DNA from: Serratia proteamaculans_D
GTDB lineage: Bacteria; Pseudomonadota; Gammaproteobacteria; Enterobacterales; Enterobacteriaceae
Length of the DNA stretch: 64,000 bases
Assembly (NCBI RefSeq): GCF_049959315.1
Contig: NZ_CP188201.1
Reading direction: 5' to 3' (one strand)
Shown in pieces: positions 52,253 through 61,028 of this stretch (the stretch's first letter is position 1; each line of letters starts with the position of its first letter). The notes under the pieces were generated by a model that was not told the origin of the DNA, searched no databases, and was given only the letters and a program-made list of their open reading frames with translations. The position numbers and the translations under genes were made by a program.

Positions 52253-53980
52253 CTACTCGCCCGTGGTTGCCGTTGACCGGCGAAAACGCGGGTCGGCGGG
52301 AAACAACAACGCAGCGTCAAAACCATATTTTTCGGCCTCTGCCGTTTGCTGCTGATAACGCAATATGGCAATCAAACTGGCGTACACATTGGCGTCAACT
52401 CGCGTCGACAGGTAATCGCGAGCCCAAACGGCATAGCGCGAAAGCTCACTGTCGTCTCGCCGGGTGTTGTAGGCCAGTAGGCGATGCGTCTGTAAATCAA
52501 AATTGACTCTGTCCTGCAGCCCCCATCGCGCAAGCGGCGACATCGAGTCCAGGCTCTGTATATCGCGCAGCCCATTACGCTCTACCTGCGTCAGCAAAAG
52601 GCCTCCGCGGAAAATCGCCACCATCATCACAACCGCCGCCACGCACAGCCCACCGATGCCACAATGCAGCGGTAACCTTCCCCTTACCGGAAGAATAATG
52701 ACGCCCACTTTCCGGCAAGAAAGACGGTCTGCCATAGCCAGCAACACCAAAAAAACCATCCAGTGCATGGCCGACAGATAGAAAGGGTATTCCAGCTGGG
52801 TATGCACCAACATTGGCAGCAGAGCCAGGCATAGCGCGGTGGGCCCACCGGCGTTACCGGCTCCGGCCGCAAAAGCACGGCGATCATGCCCAATCGCCTG
52901 TAAGAGCAGCCGCCCACCGCCCAGGATCAGCAAACCTATGCCCATCAGCGCAACCAGTCCACCTTCCACCCACCAGTACAAGACCTCATTGTGCGGATGG
53001 CGCGCAATTTCCAGCACCTGCGTGGGTGGCACCTGTTCGATGCGGAAATGCTGAAAAGCGTATTCAAAACTGCCGTATCCCCAGCCGGAGAACGGATGCG
53101 CAGCGATCATCTTCAGCGTGTCCTGCAGCATCGCCAAACGGGCCTGATTCGACATTTCGTGAGAGATATAACGCACGCCGCCTGCGCTATCCGGCCACAG
53201 CATGACAACCCCGCCCAATGCCGCGCCCAGCACTATCAACAAAGTGGCTGTCAGTAATCCGCGGGCAAAGTGATGGCGGAAGCACATCCAAAATCCCAGT
53301 ACGGCCAACAAAGTCCCCAGCCAGGCCGCGCGGGACTGTATCCAGACCAGCACTGCAGAGAACAGCACCAACAGCAGGGAAAGAGCGATGCGGCGGATGG
53401 CCTCCCGGTGTGAAGCAAGCAGTGCATAGCCCGGCAATATCCACTGCATCAGCGTCAAAGCCAGCCCAGTGGCGATAAAACTGCCTAATACGTTGGGTTG
53501 CTGAAAGATGCCGTAAACCCTGGCCCCTCGCAGCGGCACCCAGCTCCAGGCCGGCAAAAACAGCTGTAAGGCCGCGATAACAGCCTGACCGGCAATGGTG
53601 ACCAACAACAGCATCAGCACCCGTTGGCGCAGACGAAAAGGCAGGCGCACCTGCAACCCGCTGCAATAAAAAATCCAACCGGCCAGCAGACCCGTAACAC
53701 GCCATGCCGCAGAGGAAAACCCCGCTTCGGGGCCATAGGCCAGCGGCACAGATAACAAAACCACGCCGAGGGTTAAATACCCGGCAGTCGGCGTGAAGAC
53801 GATACCGCGACGCTGTGGCTTGCCGCACCAAATCAACAGCACCATCACGGCCATGACGGCATAAACCAGCGGATTAAAAGGCAGGCTCAACCCAACGCCG
53901 CCCATATTGGGGAAGTAACACCACGACACTAGTGGCAAGCCGATGAAACAGGCGACTAATCCTTTATTTCTTCGCAACAC
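52253..53980 (-). CDS. PglL-type O-oligosaccharyltransferase (Wzy_C superfamily)
   Basis: 575 residues with about ten to twelve transmembrane helices. Landmarks of PglL/O-antigen ligase enzymes are present: GIFQQPNVLGSFIATG (about 157-172), the large periplasmic loop with HPFSGWGYGSFEYAF (about 295-309) and RHPHNEVLYWWVEGGLVAL (about 327-345) carrying the essential His-x-His-Asn. The C-terminal 100 residues are soluble and contain a TPR-like part (YASLIAILRYQQQTAEAEKY). Such enzymes move lipid-linked glycans onto Ser/Thr of exported proteins such as pilins. It lies between the minor pilin and the lipoprotein gene of one operon; locus 1 lacks it. Confidence 0.85.
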   Translation of the reverse strand: MLRRNKGLVACFIGLPLVSWCYFPNMGGVGLSLPFNPLVYAVMAVMVLLIWCGKPQRRGIVFTPTAGYLTLGVVLLSVPLAYGPEAGFSSAAWRVTGLLAGWIFYCSGLQVRLPFRLRQRVLMLLLVTIAGQAVIAALQLFLPAWSWVPLRGARVYGIFQQPNVLGSFIATGLALTLMQWILPGYALLASHREAIRRIALSLLLVLFSAVLVWIQSRAAWLGTLLAVLGFWMCFRHHFARGLLTATLLIVLGAALGGVVMLWPDSAGGVRYISHEMSNQARLAMLQDTLKMIAAHPFSGWGYGSFEYAFQHFRIEQVPPTQVLEIARHPHNEVLYWWVEGGLVALMGIGLLILGGGRLLLQAIGHDRRAFAAGAGNAGGPTALCLALLPMLVHTQLEYPFYLSAMHWMVFLVLLAMADRLSCRKVGVIILPVRGRLPLHCGIGGLCVAAVVMMVAIFRGGLLLTQVERNGLRDIQSLDSMSPLARWGLQDRVNFDLQTHRLLAYNTRRDDSELSRYAVWARDYLSTRVDANVYASLIAILRYQQQTAEAEKYGFDAALLFPADPRFRRSTATTGE

Positions 53981-54022
53981 GTCAACCGCACCCTAAAAGC
54001 AAATAAAAACCCGCAGGTATCG

Positions 54023-54577
54023 CTACTCGTATTCCAGGGTAAACGTAGTTACCGCACTGAATGTCCCGCGCCCGATTGATTTGTTTTGGATCGCCTCAGG
54101 CTCTCCCTTTACATAGGCTTGCAGGTTGATCATGTTGCTCCCCGCCGACAGCCGGAATTTTTCGCTGGCGCTGTTGAGCGGCAACGCTTTGCCATCCTGG
54201 GTTTCCAGTCCGATCCCCACCCCCGATGCGCTACTGCCGCCGTCCAGCGCCAACAGGCCGGGCAGCTTGGTGTTTTCCGTGCCGCTAAAGGTGATCGAAA
54301 CCGTATTACCCAGGCTGAGATCGCACTCGGCCAGATGCAGGGCAAAAGGCTGGCTATGGGTGCGGGTATTCAGATACAGGTATTTGTCGACAATGGTGCC
54401 GAAATCGAGCTGTATTTCCTCTTCACCCGGCGGGATCACGCAGGGTTCCGCCACCAGGGTGCCGTGAAAACGCATATTTTCTTCTGCAGCAGCCGGTTGG
54501 CCGATAACCCCTGCCAACATCGCCCCGGCAATGCCCAACCTGACGGCCCTGCGCCAGTACCTTTCTTTCACGCCCAT
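54023..54577 (-). CDS. Minor pilin, locus 2 (paralog of 39737-40285)
   Basis: 184 residues. Signal peptide ending in PAAA, ENMRFHGTLVAEPCVIPPGE, second Cys in LHLAECDLSLGNT, and C-terminal GTFSAVTTFTLEYE with penultimate Tyr. It is clearly the counterpart of the locus 1 pilin (shared FGT.VDKYLY and NTRTH.QPF blocks). It precedes the O-oligosaccharyltransferase gene by 42 bp. Confidence 0.88.
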   Translation of the reverse strand: MGVKERYWRRAVRLGIAGAMLAGVIGQPAAAEENMRFHGTLVAEPCVIPPGEEEIQLDFGTIVDKYLYLNTRTHSQPFALHLAECDLSLGNTVSITFSGTENTKLPGLLALDGGSSASGVGIGLETQDGKALPLNSASEKFRLSAGSNMINLQAYVKGEPEAIQNKSIGRGTFSAVTTFTLEYE

Positions 54578-54637
54578 GATGACACTCCCTTTTGTCGGTC
54601 TTGCGCTTGCCCTTAAGCCACAAAGTTTTCAAACGTT

Positions 54638-55294
54638 TTAGTCGTAATACAGGCGAAAATCGATCACCGCGCGATAAGCTCCAGCCCCCAGAGTTGCCGG
54701 GGTGCGCACTGGCGTCACTGTGTACGTCAGGGTGTTTTGCCCCGGCGTCAGCAAGACGGGCTTATTACGAGCGCCAAGCCGTACCGGCAACCCGGAAGCA
54801 TCCGCCAACTGCAACCCCAGTCCCGTTACGCCCGACACCTTGATCAGGCCCGGTAAGTTACTGTCGGCGGGCGCCATAAAGGCCAACGACACCGCAGGCT
54901 GACTGCTGCTCCAGGCTAAAGCGCCGGTCCAGGCATCCCGGTTGCTCGCCGGGGCTCGCAGGCAATCTTTCAATCTCAGTTCAAACGCCACCGGCGTGCC
55001 GCGATCGCCAGGATGCTGAAACTGCGCCGTTCCGCTTTCCCCTAGCCACACCTCCTGTCGAGCGGTAGCCATCTCCAAACTGCAGGCGCTCTCGGTCAGC
55101 GATCCGTAGACATGCAAAGTGCCATTGGCCCCTTCCACGTCCCAGTTATCCACCGCACGTGCCTGTGGCATCAGCATTAAAATCATCCCCGCGGTCAGCG
55201 GGAGCATCAGCGCGGCGAGTACCGTCAGGCCAATAGTGCGGCGTTGGTAGCGGTCATAGGCCTTTCCTGACAACACTGGGCTCTTTCCTTGCAT
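54638..55294 (-). CDS. Minor pilin, locus 2 (paralog of 41307-41957)
   Basis: 218 residues. GGAGTGA lies about 10 bases before the ATG. A long N-tail and hydrophobic signal (VLAALMLPLTAGMILMLMPQ, then ARAVDNW) lead to DNWDVEGANGTLHVYGSLTE with the first Cys, LRLKDCLRAPASNRD with the second, and C-terminal AGAYRAVIDFRLYYD. The gene follows the chaperone directly, as in locus 1. Confidence 0.85.
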   Translation of the reverse strand: MQGKSPVLSGKAYDRYQRRTIGLTVLAALMLPLTAGMILMLMPQARAVDNWDVEGANGTLHVYGSLTESACSLEMATARQEVWLGESGTAQFQHPGDRGTPVAFELRLKDCLRAPASNRDAWTGALAWSSSQPAVSLAFMAPADSNLPGLIKVSGVTGLGLQLADASGLPVRLGARNKPVLLTPGQNTLTYTVTPVRTPATLGAGAYRAVIDFRLYYD

Positions 55295-55326
55295 GGTTTA
55301 TTTCACTCCGCTGTCTTTGATACCGG

Positions 55327-56097
55327 TTATTTTTTGGCAGGCACAACCTGACAGGTGCTACCGGTGCAGCGGAACGTCAGTTGCGGACGGCCGCCATAAT
55401 CGTTGATGTAAGTCAGCACCGGGCTTTCCCCCAACGCCGCGGTAGTCAGGTTCAAGGAGGCACTGGCTTTCGGCGCTACCATCATGGGTTCAAAAGCAGC
55501 GATCCCCTTTCCTTCCTTACGAGCATTGGCCTCAACAATCGTGACGTAATAAGGCGTCGGGTTATTCACCGCGTACTTGTCACCCTGTCGGGTCAATGTC
55601 AGTTTTTCCTGCCAGGGAGCCGCATTTTTTTGCGGCGCTATTGAGCCCGGCCGATAAAACATCTTGATGCGTGTCTGTAACGCGATCTGCAAGGTGTTTG
55701 GCTTATCGCTACGCGGTGGAATTTCACGCAGGTTGAAGTAATAAAGCGTTTCCCGGTCCTGCGGCAGCTGGCGCGCGGCAGGCAAGGCCTGAATTTTCAC
55801 CTGGCTCGGTTTGCCGGGCTCCAGCCGTTGTACCGGTGGCAGCACGGTGAACGGACTTTGGATCTTGTTCTCCTGCTCATCCTCAATCCAACCCTGCGCC
55901 AGATAAGGCAATTGCTTGTTCTGGTTGCTGATGTTGAGACTCATGGTCTTCAGGTCACCGTCAAAGATCACACGAGTGCGATCCAGGGCAATGGCCGCAT
56001 CAGCGGGCATGGCAATGGTGCAGGCTGACAGAACGGCAACGGTGGCGAACGTGCCAAAAAGTGAGATTTTTTGTTTGGTCATAGTCTGATTCATCAT
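55327..56097 (-). CDS. Periplasmic fimbrial chaperone, locus 2 (PapD-like)
   Basis: 256 residues. Signal sequence, then AIALDRTRVIFDGDLKTMSL, YLAQGWIEDEQENK, ETLYYFNLREIPPRSDKPN (chaperone signature) and a C-terminal disulfide FRCTGSTC. Several Met codons lie near the start (56097, 56094, 56082); the first is used here but the ribosome site is weak. It serves the usher encoded upstream, 81 bp away. Paralog of 41985-42734. Confidence 0.94.
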   Translation of the reverse strand: MMNQTMTKQKISLFGTFATVAVLSACTIAMPADAAIALDRTRVIFDGDLKTMSLNISNQNKQLPYLAQGWIEDEQENKIQSPFTVLPPVQRLEPGKPSQVKIQALPAARQLPQDRETLYYFNLREIPPRSDKPNTLQIALQTRIKMFYRPGSIAPQKNAAPWQEKLTLTRQGDKYAVNNPTPYYVTIVEANARKEGKGIAAFEPMMVAPKASASLNLTTAALGESPVLTYINDYGGRPQLTFRCTGSTCQVVPAKK

Positions 56098-56178
56098 TTT
56101 CTTCGCGGTTATCAGCCAGCCCAGTGCAGCTGGCTGACCGGCGGTTAAACGGTGAGGCAGGCCTCACCCTGAGTGTGG

Positions 56179-58755
56179 TCAGGTAACAGGCGTCACCTGC
56201 GCAGCCTTGATTCCTTCAGGTGGCGAAGGCAAAGCCGGTTTACTGGTTCCCAAAGGATGACAAGGCAGCAACAGCGTGTTCATCAGCACCTCATCAGGCA
56301 GCAATGTCGGTAGCTGGATCTCGCACTGCGAGCCGCTATTCCAATGCACCGTCATCACTTCCCCCGGATTAATGCCCGACAGGTAGACACTGCCGCCATC
56401 ATTGACGATCCCCGTGTCCTGCTTGCGTCGGTTCATCACCGTCGCGCCAAATGGCGGTTCACTGCCATCGGCCAGTTTGATGATGGCCATCGCTTTCTCA
56501 CCGGAAATCACATCAAACTTGCGATAACCAATGGCTCCTTCAGTCAAGGTCGCTTGCACTACCGATCGGGTCGCTTCAACGTTATCCCCAAGGCGGTTGA
56601 GATCGATGCTGGCCTTGTTGCGGTAGTAGCTGTTCACATCGGTCACCACCGCCTTGCCATATCGGTTGGTCAGCACCGTACTGCCGTAACCCCGTACCGG
56701 GACATCGGCAACGCCGTCGGTATCCAGCATTAATCGGGTTCCGCCCGGCGTATTTATCCGGTGCAACACCACGCCTTCCTGTGCCAACGTCACCCCACCT
56801 TGTGCCCCCAACCCAATGGCGCTGTAACGGCCCGACTGGTAGCTGGCGTTGGCGTTAATCTGGGCCATATCGCCCTCATGGCTGTAATAGCCACTGGTTG
56901 TCGCTCCGCTGCGAGCGGCACCCGCACTGATCTGATAGTTGTTGTGTTCATCAATCCGGTCGTAGTAACCCACGCGGTGCGCGTTATCATCACGATTAAC
57001 CGTCATGTTGTAGCTAAGCGTCCCCGTGTTGCCCCAGGGGATCGACAAGGACAGGTACATCCCGTCGTCGTTACGTTCGTTGTAGCGGTTGCGATAAGCA
57101 GACAGCGACGCGCTGACATTCTTGAAAGTGCCGATATCGAAATAACGCGATACCATCAGGTTGTAGCGATCGTTGGCCGCACGGTCCCAGTAGGTTTGGT
57201 GGCTGTAGTTGAGATAGGTGCTCAACCCCAGTTCACGGAACTGTTTGTTGAAGGTGATGGTGTACATCTCCTTGCTCTTGCCGCTGCGTCCGCCTTCATA
57301 ACGCGAATCGAGATACTCCCCCATGCTCATAAAATCTTCCTGGGAGAAGCGATAACCCGCGAAGGTGACCTGGCTGTCATAGTCGTCAAAGTTTTTCGAA
57401 TAACTCAGACGGTAGGAACCGCCGGTCAGTACGCCGTCTTCCGGCAATTTTGCGCGTGACTGTGTGGCATCGAACGACAATGCGCCCAGCGCCAACAGAT
57501 CACGCCCCAGCCCCACCGACAGTGCGTTGTAGTCCCCGCCACTGATGGCCCCACCATACAGTGACCAACCATTGCTGATGCCCCATGAAAACTCTCCGGT
57601 GCCAAACAATGGCCCGCGCAGATGGTGGCCCCATTCAGACGGTTTGCCCGCAGCCAGCTTGTAGCGAACGGTGCCTGGACGCGTCAGATAAGGAATGCTG
57701 GCGGTGTTCATCTTGAACTCCTGCACGCTGCCATCCTGCTCTTCAACACGCACATCCAGTTCGCCAGACACCGCATCGTTAATGTCCTGAATGCGGAATG
57801 GCCCGGCAGCAACCTGGGTTTCATACAACACTCGCCCCTGCTGACTCACCACCACCTTGGCGTTGGTTTTTGCCACACCGCTCACTTCAGGCGCATAGCC
57901 GCGCAGGTTAGGCGGCAGCATGCTGTCATCCGAGCGCAAACTGGCGCCGGAGAAACGCAGGCTGTCGAAAATATCGGAATTCAAATAATCTTCGCCCATC
58001 GTCAACCGGGAGCGCAGTGCCGGGATAGCCCGGTAGGCGTAATAGCGGCTCCAATCGAACTGTTTATCGGTCGGCTGATTAGAACCCGTCTGGTGGTTAA
58101 GATTGGCTTGCCAGTCAGCACGCAGGCGCCAGGCACCCAGATTGGCTCCACTGGTACCATTACCGCTCAGGTTGTAGCTGCTGCCGCCCCCTTTCAGATT
58201 CTTTTGCGTTTGGGCGTTGACGTTGTAATCGAACAGCAACCCCGGAATACCTTCGTCCCAACGTGATGGGGGGTCCCAGCTTTCTGAGCTGTATTCGAGG
58301 TAGGCCTGAGGAATATTGAGATACAGGGATGAAGTGCTTAGATCGCCACGCGCTTCCATTCCTGCCAGATGCTGCAAATCAAGGCACTGGCCGTCATGTG
58401 TCCAGCTCAGGGAATTTTGCAGTTTTTCTTTGAACCCTAATTGCTTGACCAATGCCGGCGACAGGCAGGCTTCGCTGCCTTTAGGATCCTCGGGTGGGGC
58501 TAAAAAGGTCACCGTCTGCTCCGGCAGATCGTTTTTATTGACGTGTACCACCATGGTATAGACGCCCGGCATAATGTAGCCGCTACGCGTAAACTGGCTC
58601 AGATCGATATTCTTACGATCGTTAATATCTAATACATCCGTGTTGAACTGGATTTCGGCGGCGGCGTAAACCAACGCAACTGGGTTGCCCAGCGAAAGTG
58701 CTACACAGAGTCCCAGGACCTGAAGACGAAATAACTTCCCTGCCGGTGAAAGCAT
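56179..58755 (-). CDS. Outer-membrane fimbrial usher, locus 2 (PapC-like)
   Basis: 858 residues, complete. IQFNTDVLDINDRKNIDLSQ at the mature N-terminus, Cys pair SEACLS / GQCLDL, plug and barrel segments shared with locus 1 (SQQGRVLYETQVAAGPFRIQ, IPYLTRPGTVRYKL), and C-terminal NTLLLPCHPLG followed by a Pro-rich tail of about 20 residues not seen in locus 1. Pi-clade usher like PapC and MrpC. Confidence 0.96.
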   Translation of the reverse strand: MLSPAGKLFRLQVLGLCVALSLGNPVALVYAAAEIQFNTDVLDINDRKNIDLSQFTRSGYIMPGVYTMVVHVNKNDLPEQTVTFLAPPEDPKGSEACLSPALVKQLGFKEKLQNSLSWTHDGQCLDLQHLAGMEARGDLSTSSLYLNIPQAYLEYSSESWDPPSRWDEGIPGLLFDYNVNAQTQKNLKGGGSSYNLSGNGTSGANLGAWRLRADWQANLNHQTGSNQPTDKQFDWSRYYAYRAIPALRSRLTMGEDYLNSDIFDSLRFSGASLRSDDSMLPPNLRGYAPEVSGVAKTNAKVVVSQQGRVLYETQVAAGPFRIQDINDAVSGELDVRVEEQDGSVQEFKMNTASIPYLTRPGTVRYKLAAGKPSEWGHHLRGPLFGTGEFSWGISNGWSLYGGAISGGDYNALSVGLGRDLLALGALSFDATQSRAKLPEDGVLTGGSYRLSYSKNFDDYDSQVTFAGYRFSQEDFMSMGEYLDSRYEGGRSGKSKEMYTITFNKQFRELGLSTYLNYSHQTYWDRAANDRYNLMVSRYFDIGTFKNVSASLSAYRNRYNERNDDGMYLSLSIPWGNTGTLSYNMTVNRDDNAHRVGYYDRIDEHNNYQISAGAARSGATTSGYYSHEGDMAQINANASYQSGRYSAIGLGAQGGVTLAQEGVVLHRINTPGGTRLMLDTDGVADVPVRGYGSTVLTNRYGKAVVTDVNSYYRNKASIDLNRLGDNVEATRSVVQATLTEGAIGYRKFDVISGEKAMAIIKLADGSEPPFGATVMNRRKQDTGIVNDGGSVYLSGINPGEVMTVHWNSGSQCEIQLPTLLPDEVLMNTLLLPCHPLGTSKPALPSPPEGIKAAQVTPVT

Positions 58756-58801
58756 AATAAAAGTCCCTTCAAAAACGAATTAACCGTCAGCACGAGATAA
58801 T

Positions 58802-59347
58802 TCAAAAATAATCCAGTTTAAAACGCACTGTGGAAAAATAAGCTCCCGCTTTCAACGGCTGATGATTGGCTATCAGCGTCATGGAGTAATTCAGCATTCT
58901 ATTTCCAGGAATTATTTCTTCCATCGGCAATGGCTCACCAGGAATAACAACATTCCCGTTACTGTCATTAATTTTCAGTGCAACACCGCGGGCATCGCCT
59001 TGAACACCAAACAGTGTTCCTTCTGCAGAACCGTCAAAAGTAACCTGAAAAAATTTCCAGTCGGATTTATTCCCCGGTCGTTCCAGGATGCAGTTCACCA
59101 ATTCGATACTGAAAGGTTTAGTCATCCCCTGACCGTCACGGACGATTTGTCCTAAAGGAATAGTTTCCATATCTATGGTTTGGTCCCGACTACCAGCCGC
59201 AATGGCGCAGGCGGTATCAATAATAGCGCCGTGCATATTGACCCGGCCCCATCCCTGTTGGGTTTGGGAGGCATAACTGGGCCCGGCGGCCAATACCGAG
59301 AGTAATATCAAAAGTATTACACCGACCTGATTCCCTTGTGAAAACAT
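58802..59347 (-). CDS. Fimbrial anchor/terminator subunit, locus 2 (PapH/MrpB-like)
   Basis: 181 residues with a signal peptide (VILLILLSVLAAGPSYA). QQGWGRVNMHGAIIDTACAI, SRDQTIDMETIPLGQIVRDG and IELVNCILERPG are PapH landmarks; C-terminal KAGAYFSTVRFKLDYF. It is the counterpart of 45445-45984 and sits between major pilin and usher. Confidence 0.92.
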   Translation of the reverse strand: MFSQGNQVGVILLILLSVLAAGPSYASQTQQGWGRVNMHGAIIDTACAIAAGSRDQTIDMETIPLGQIVRDGQGMTKPFSIELVNCILERPGNKSDWKFFQVTFDGSAEGTLFGVQGDARGVALKINDSNGNVVIPGEPLPMEEIIPGNRMLNYSMTLIANHQPLKAGAYFSTVRFKLDYF

Positions 59348-59425
59348 CGCGACATTCCTTTGACAGGGGGATCAACCAGGCATGCGATCATTCACATGCC
59401 TGGCCTATTAAACCTGCGGGGTTAC

Positions 59426-59947
59426 TTACTGATAAGCCAGGGTGAAATCGGCTACAGAAGTAAAATCACCTGGGACGACAGCGGCAGAAGCCCCTTCACC
59501 CTGAAGATAAGCAGCAAAATGCAGGGTGTTGTTACCGGCGTTCAGAGTCTGAGCCGTTGTCGCTTCACCCAACTTGATAGGCTGACCACCATAAGAAATG
59601 GCTACACCCGCGCCGCTGGCCGTACCTGCGATACCCAACAGATCTTTGTTGGTTGCAGAAGCTACGCCGCTGAAAGTGGTTTTAACCGTTTTCAGAGTAG
59701 TGATGTCGCACTGTTCCAGCTTGATTTCGAATGGACGAGGATTAGATTTGCCGCCGCCATTCAGTGCCACATTGGAAACCTGACCCAGGTCTACTGTCTG
59801 GTCAATGGACTCAGGGGCAATCGAGCATGGCGCATCAATGATTGAACCTGTGAAAGTAACTTTACCGTGTCCCTGATCGGCTGCGTGTGCAAAAGAAGTT
59901 GCGCCAAATGCAATCACTGCAGCCATCATGATTTTGTTAAGTTTCAT
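59426..59947 (-). CDS. Major pilin, locus 2 (PapA/MrpA-like)
   Basis: 173 residues from the ATG at 59947; AAGGA lies 14-18 bases upstream and AGGTTCT just before the codon. Signal peptide KLNKIMMAAVIAFGATSFAHA, mature DQGHGKVTFTGSIIDAPCSI, second Cys in IKLEQCDITT, and C-terminal SVADFTLAYQ. Ser/Ala/Thr-rich stretches (VASATNKD, EGASAAVVPG) could serve as O-glycosylation segments for the transferase in this operon, but no acceptor site is shown by sequence alone. Confidence 0.95.
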   Translation of the reverse strand: MKLNKIMMAAVIAFGATSFAHAADQGHGKVTFTGSIIDAPCSIAPESIDQTVDLGQVSNVALNGGGKSNPRPFEIKLEQCDITTLKTVKTTFSGVASATNKDLLGIAGTASGAGVAISYGGQPIKLGEATTAQTLNAGNNTLHFAAYLQGEGASAAVVPGDFTSVADFTLAYQ

Positions 59948-60608
59948 AGAACCTATATTCCTTATAAGAAAAAATGCATATCCCAATAAAGAACAGAGCA
60001 TCCGCGTGCCGAACACGCGCAAATTCAACGCTCTAATTCCTTAGCATCTTGAGAGTAATTAAGCCCACCGTACTCAGGAGCGAACAGCAATATAATCACC
60101 GATTCTAGCCAGGTTATGAGGTTTAAAAAAACCAATGAATTAACATATAACAAATAAGCAAACGCATTGAATGTTAAAACCGAAAAACCTTTAACTCCCT
60201 CTCTTGGTTGGCGATTAATATTCTTGCAAAAGCCTCCCATTAAAAAAAGAGTTTTCTTGAGCACCTTTAATATTCGCCATTTATTCCCTGTATCAGGTTA
60301 ATTTATTGTTATTTTTAGCCTCATAGATCGTAAAATATTCTTTCTTGGAATAAAATCCTGTTTTTTATAATCTGCCAACCAATGAGATCGCAAACCGGCA
60401 TTTTATGAATATAATAAACCAAATTATTGGGTTTAAGTATGACATCACCCCGTTATACCGCCCGGCGAAAAATGGATAGCAAGCAATCTATTTTTCAGCC
60501 TAAAAAAACAGATAGGCGTTTGCTTTCTATAGGAATTAAAGCAGGTCTGCGAATAGAGAAAGTTTGTTTTTTCAAAGTAAACAGCAATAGAAATACAGAG
60601 GAAGTGCT
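59948..60608. promoter_or_regulatory. Divergent promoter region of locus 2 with two GATC sites
   Basis: About 660 bp between the major pilin and the PapI-like gene. The two GATC (Dam) sites noted are at 60326-60329 and 60386-60389, 60 bp apart, in AT-rich DNA (AGATCGTAAAAT; GAGATCGCAAAC). In pap operons two GATC sites about 100 bp apart within Lrp sites drive methylation-dependent phase variation with PapI. The layout fits, but the spacing differs. Confidence 0.5.
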
Positions 60609-60902
60609 ATGGAAGCGTTATCCCCGAAACAAAAGGAAGTCCGGCAGCTGCAGCAAGCTCTGCTACAAGCGTTATTAACGCAGTCCCCTCAACCCAGCCC
60701 TTTCACAGGGGTACCGCCTCAGCACGAATGGCTGTCAACCAGGCAACTGGCAGACAGCATCGATGTCGGGGTTTATCGGGCCAGAAACCTGCTGCTGGAA
60801 ATGGTCGCAAAAGGTGAAGTTGTGGTCTCCTCCGGCTCGATAAAAAACTCCCTTAGATGGTACCCGGCGGCCATTTTCTCCAGCCATGGCGTCACGATTT
60901 AA
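60609..60902 (+). CDS. PapI/FaeA-like winged-helix regulator
   Basis: 97 residues with GAGGAAG before the ATG. The core LSTRQLADSIDVGVYRARNL followed by EMVAKGEVVVSSGSIKNSLR WYPA has the length and pattern of the PapI/FaeA winged helix; the first 40 residues are a Gln/Pro-rich extension. PapI directs Lrp between GATC regions in pap phase variation. The gene is divergent from the major pilin, exactly as papI is. No papB-like gene was found. Confidence 0.7.
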   Translation: MEALSPKQKEVRQLQQALLQALLTQSPQPSPFTGVPPQHEWLSTRQLADSIDVGVYRARNLLLEMVAKGEVVVSSGSIKNSLRWYPAAIFSSHGVTI

Positions 60903-60943
60903 ATCGCAGATAAGCTTATGTTTATCAAAATGAAAAAATAAAA

Positions 60944-60966
60944 CCTCCCGTACCGGGCGGCCTATT
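60944..60966 (+). terminator. Weak terminator after the PapI-like gene
   Basis: Inverted repeat CCTCCCG / CGGGCGG (one mismatch) with a short loop, followed by CCTATTTT, about 40 bases past the stop. Confidence 0.45.
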
Positions 60967-61028
60967 TTCATCTGGATAAAACCGAGAGTTCAGCAAAATC
61001 GTTAGCCACAGATTATTGGAATATTATA

